A stretch of 8,373 nucleotides of DNA from an archaeon (GTDB lineage: Archaea > Thermoproteota > Nitrososphaeria > Nitrososphaerales > CADDZS01). The notes under the pieces were generated by a model. The model was not told the DNA's origin and made no database searches. It saw only the letters and a list, made by a program, of their open reading frames with translations. This document shows, in pieces, positions 6,118-8,373 of this stretch (within the stretch, counting starts at the first letter, position 1; every line of letters starts with the position of its first letter). Location: positions 1 to 8,373 of the forward strand of contig JAKAPU010000121.1 in NCBI GenBank assembly GCA_021806865.1, given 5' to 3'. The translations under genes and the position numbers were made by a program.

Positions 6118-6900
6118 TTGAGAACATTGTCGATACCACTCGTTGAGCCATCCGAGCGAGAAGTTATTCGGAAAATTAGGCGTCGTGTACTAACCGTGGA
6201 GGAGGTCAAAGAGTGCAAAGAAGTACGAATGGCTTTCACAAGGAAGAAACCGTATGTGTACCTGCATGTCTGGCTCAAGGGAAATCCCGGATACGAAGGC
6301 ATACACAAGATCTGCTCAACCATCGAGAGGGAAGTCCGGCGTTTGATTCCAAATGCGAGGGTGGCAATTCGATCTGAACCGTATGAAATCGGAACTACTC
6401 AGATTTGGTCTCTTGTTAAGAAAATTGTAGAAGGAGAGCCCGGCTCGAGAGGAGCGCACAATATCCATGTTCAGAATCTTAAGGGAAAAGTTGGCGTTGA
6501 CTTCCATCTTGAAGTGAGCGCAGGATTGACCGTCAAGCAAGCTCATGAGATTTCAACACGCATCGAGAAAAAGATCAAGGCAGAGGATCCGAACATTTCC
6601 GAAGTTGTGATTCACGAAGAATCTGTTCACGAACTGGTTTCAAGCGAACGATTAGGCCACGGTACCGAAGTGAGATGGTACGTGGAGCACGTAGTGAAGA
6701 GATTTCCCGACCTAAAACTGGTTCGACCACCAACGATCAGACAGATGGCGGATCATCTGCATGTGATAATTAGGGCAGCCTTCAGTCCCGGAACAAGCAT
6801 CGAGAAGGCCAATGAGATCACCTCAAGACTTGATGCAGCCATCCGGGACGGGTATCCAGCAATTGCCAGAGTGGATATCACACAGGAACCTCTTGGATGA
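6118..6900 (+). CDS. soluble protein of three tandem CDF C-terminal (ZT_dimer-like) domains
   Basis: A 260-residue protein built of three repeats of ~80 residues, at about 11-88, 93-168 and 183-258. Each resembles the cytoplasmic metal-binding/dimerisation domain at the C-terminus of CDF (cation efflux) transporters. The repeat pattern is a strand ending in H-hydrophobic (YLHVWL, DFHLEV, HLHVII), a helix of the AHEISTRIEKKI type, then P-x-(hydrophobic)-x-V-x-I and an E. No membrane helix is present, so it is not a transporter. By comparison with E. coli YiiP, the middle repeat keeps every zinc-site position: H114, H130, H143, H166 and E168 in place of Asp. The first repeat has C33, H50, H63 but R85; the third keeps H215 and E257 only. 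It could be a metal sensor, buffer or partner of a transporter. The start is TTG 6118; TTG 6127 is possible and no ATG fits. The P-type ATPase follows after 45 bp, probably co-transcribed. Confidence 0.72.
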   Translation: MRTLSIPLVEPSEREVIRKIRRRVLTVEEVKECKEVRMAFTRKKPYVYLHVWLKGNPGYEGIHKICSTIEREVRRLIPNARVAIRSEPYEIGTTQIWSLVKKIVEGEPGSRGAHNIHVQNLKGKVGVDFHLEVSAGLTVKQAHEISTRIEKKIKAEDPNISEVVIHEESVHELVSSERLGHGTEVRWYVEHVVKRFPDLKLVRPPTIRQMADHLHVIIRAAFSPGTSIEKANEITSRLDAAIRDGYPAIARVDITQEPLG

Positions 6901-6945
6901 GGGTTTCCTTCAAGCTAGCACAAGAGCAATTGGGTGTCTCCCAAC

Positions 6946-8373
6946 ATGGTCAAAGTGCAAGGAAAAGCATCTCCCACAAAAGTTTCCGGCGTGTCCACTC
7001 TGAAGTATTCCTCACCTCCTCTATCCGAAGTCTTTCGGGAGTTTGGTACAAGTGACCAGGGCCTGTCTGATGACGAAGCGAAAAGGCGGTTAGCAATCTA
7101 TGGTCCAAACGAGCTACCAAGGGAGCGACTCAGCTGGTTTAGTATCCTTCAGAATCAATTCAGAAATCCTATGTTCTTGATTCTCCTTGTCGTTGCCTTT
7201 GTATCAGGTTTTTTGGGTCAGCCTGAGCAAGCAGCAGTCATACTCGTGATCATGGGACTCAGTGTAATCCTAGGTTTCTACAACGAGTTTCGTGCGCAAA
7301 GACTCGTCGAAGAGCTCCAAAAGAGTGTGTCAATCAAAGTTGTTGTAACAAGGAATGGAAAGCGCTGCGAAGTTGATTCCACCGCTGTTGTTCCCGGCGA
7401 CATTCTAGACGTGTACATTGGCGACATAATCGCAGCCGATACAAGAATCATCGACTCTAAGGAATTGGAGATCAACGAAGCAGTATTGACCGGTGAGTCG
7501 TTCCCAGTTGAGAAGAACGCCAAACCTCTCGAAGTTGAACCGCTGAGCGCAAGCCAATCCAGTAACCTCATGTTCATGGGCACCATTGTTACGAGGGGAA
7601 GCGCAAATGGAATCGTTCTGTCAACCGGAAAGAGCACTGTCTTTGGTTCGATCGCCAAGACTCTTGCACATGTCCGCCCAGAAACTGAGTTCCAGCGGGG
7701 CACGAAAAGGTACGGCACTCTCCTACTTTACTTGACCTTCTTTCTCGCAATCGGGATTTTTGGCTTCAACGCTCTGGTAGGGCACCCTCTACTAAACTCG
7801 CTGCTCTTTGCCCTTGTTGTTGCCATTGGGATTGTTCCAGAGCTGATGCCAGGGATAGTGACGATTGCTCTTTCGAGAGGGGCACACAAGATGGCAAAGG
7901 AACAGGTAATAGTCAAGCGTCTCGCTTCGATGGAGAACCTTGGAAACATAGAGGTGCTATGTACTGATAAGACCGGTACGCTGACCGAGGGGAAAATAAT
8001 TCTCTCGCAAATCTTGAGCCCTGACCTTAAACCCGGAGTAAAGACGCTGCCACTTGCGCTGGTGTGTAATACGGCTATCGTTGGTAGAATTGTGGCAGGA
8101 AACCCGATGGATGCTGCCATTTGGGAGTATGCAATTCAACACAACCTCGAAGACTCGGCATCACGTTACAAGAAAGTGGATGAGATTCCCTTCGATTATG
8201 ATCGACGTATAATGTCTGTCATCGCACGCAGTGGTAACGAACTATTTCTAATCACAAAGGGCGCACCAGAATCTGTCTTCCACCGATGCACCAATGTCGA
8301 GTGGGAAAACGAGATAAAACCATTAGATTCCGAACTCGCAAACCGAATCGAATCAGAGGTCGCCAACTTCTCA
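6946..8373 (+). CDS. MgtA-like (type IIIB) cation-transporting P-type ATPase, 3' truncated by window
   Basis: The first 476 codons are in the window; the full family length is ~850-900. This is an ATP-driven membrane cation pump. An N-terminal cation-ATPase domain is present (GLSDDEAKRRL, YGPNELP at 52-58). TM1 spans about 75-91 and TM2 about 96-112. The actuator domain carries TGES at 182-185, TM3 spans ~259-279, and TM4 carries PELMP at 298-302. The phosphorylation motif DKTGTLT starts at D341, and the nucleotide-binding domain has KGAPE from K438. PELMP, the run VIVKRLASMENLG before the phosphorylation site, and EFQRG before TM3 resemble magnesium importers MgtA/MgtB more than Ca-ATPases (PEGLP) or H-ATPases (PVALP). 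Mg2+ is therefore the likely but unproven ion. The TM5-TM6 residues needed to settle this lie outside the window. The ATG at 6946 is the first good start, 45 bp after the CDF-domain gene, suggesting one operon. Confidence 0.88.
   Translation, partial: MVKVQGKASPTKVSGVSTLKYSSPPLSEVFREFGTSDQGLSDDEAKRRLAIYGPNELPRERLSWFSILQNQFRNPMFLILLVVAFVSGFLGQPEQAAVILVIMGLSVILGFYNEFRAQRLVEELQKSVSIKVVVTRNGKRCEVDSTAVVPGDILDVYIGDIIAADTRIIDSKELEINEAVLTGESFPVEKNAKPLEVEPLSASQSSNLMFMGTIVTRGSANGIVLSTGKSTVFGSIAKTLAHVRPETEFQRGTKRYGTLLLYLTFFLAIGIFGFNALVGHPLLNSLLFALVVAIGIVPELMPGIVTIALSRGAHKMAKEQVIVKRLASMENLGNIEVLCTDKTGTLTEGKIILSQILSPDLKPGVKTLPLALVCNTAIVGRIVAGNPMDAAIWEYAIQHNLEDSASRYKKVDEIPFDYDRRIMSVIARSGNELFLITKGAPESVFHRCTNVEWENEIKPLDSELANRIESEVANFS

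Noticed and set aside
7278..8142. Three minus-strand frames opposite the P-type ATPase gene
   Set aside because: The plus-strand frame carries TGES, PELMP, DKTGTLT and KGAPE in the right order, so the antisense frames are shadows.

Overview
The window looks archaeal. Several starts have an AT-rich TATA-like box about 24-37 bp upstream and no Shine-Dalgarno purine run. For the metallo-beta-lactamase gene and hicB the spacing predicts leaderless transcripts. TTG and GTG starts are common, Arg codons are often AGA/AGG, and GC looks moderate (estimated by eye). The gene mix (MBL-fold hydrolase, HicBA, COG3324-like VOC protein, aldo/keto reductase, Asp-box propeller, CDF-type metal domains, P-type ATPase) would suit a soil or sediment archaeon, perhaps of the Thaumarchaeota/TACK side. 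No phylogenetic marker is present, so that placement is only an inference.

Layout. 1-233: non-coding, ending in a promoter. 234-1070 (+): MBL-fold hydrolase with all metal ligands. 1178-1903 (+): class I SAM-dependent methyltransferase. 1971-2213 (+): only the first ~80 residues of an MFS transporter, probably a pseudogene. It ends just before the convergent hicB-hicA toxin-antitoxin operon (2696-2267, -). 2697-3033: a spacer holding the hicB promoter and a cluster of palindromes. 3034-4131 (+): cytoplasmic protein with seven Asp-box (BNR) motifs. 4245-4661 (-): single-domain VOC protein. 4781-5656 (+): aldo/keto reductase. 5657-6117: 461 bp with no convincing gene but a perfect 9+2+9 palindrome. 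6118-6900 (+): soluble protein made of three tandem repeats of the CDF (cation efflux) C-terminal metal-binding domain. 6946-8373 (+): first 476 codons of an MgtA-like P-type ATPase that runs off the window.

How the genes relate. Two sets look functionally linked: hicB-hicA (8-bp overlap, one promoter), and the triple CDF-domain protein followed 45 bp later by the P-type ATPase, which suggests a divalent-cation homeostasis unit. The other genes look like single transcription units of general metabolism or detoxification. No rRNA, tRNA, CRISPR array, IS element or replication origin was seen. The least ordinary item is the membrane-free triple CDF-domain protein, whose middle repeat alone keeps the full set of predicted metal ligands.
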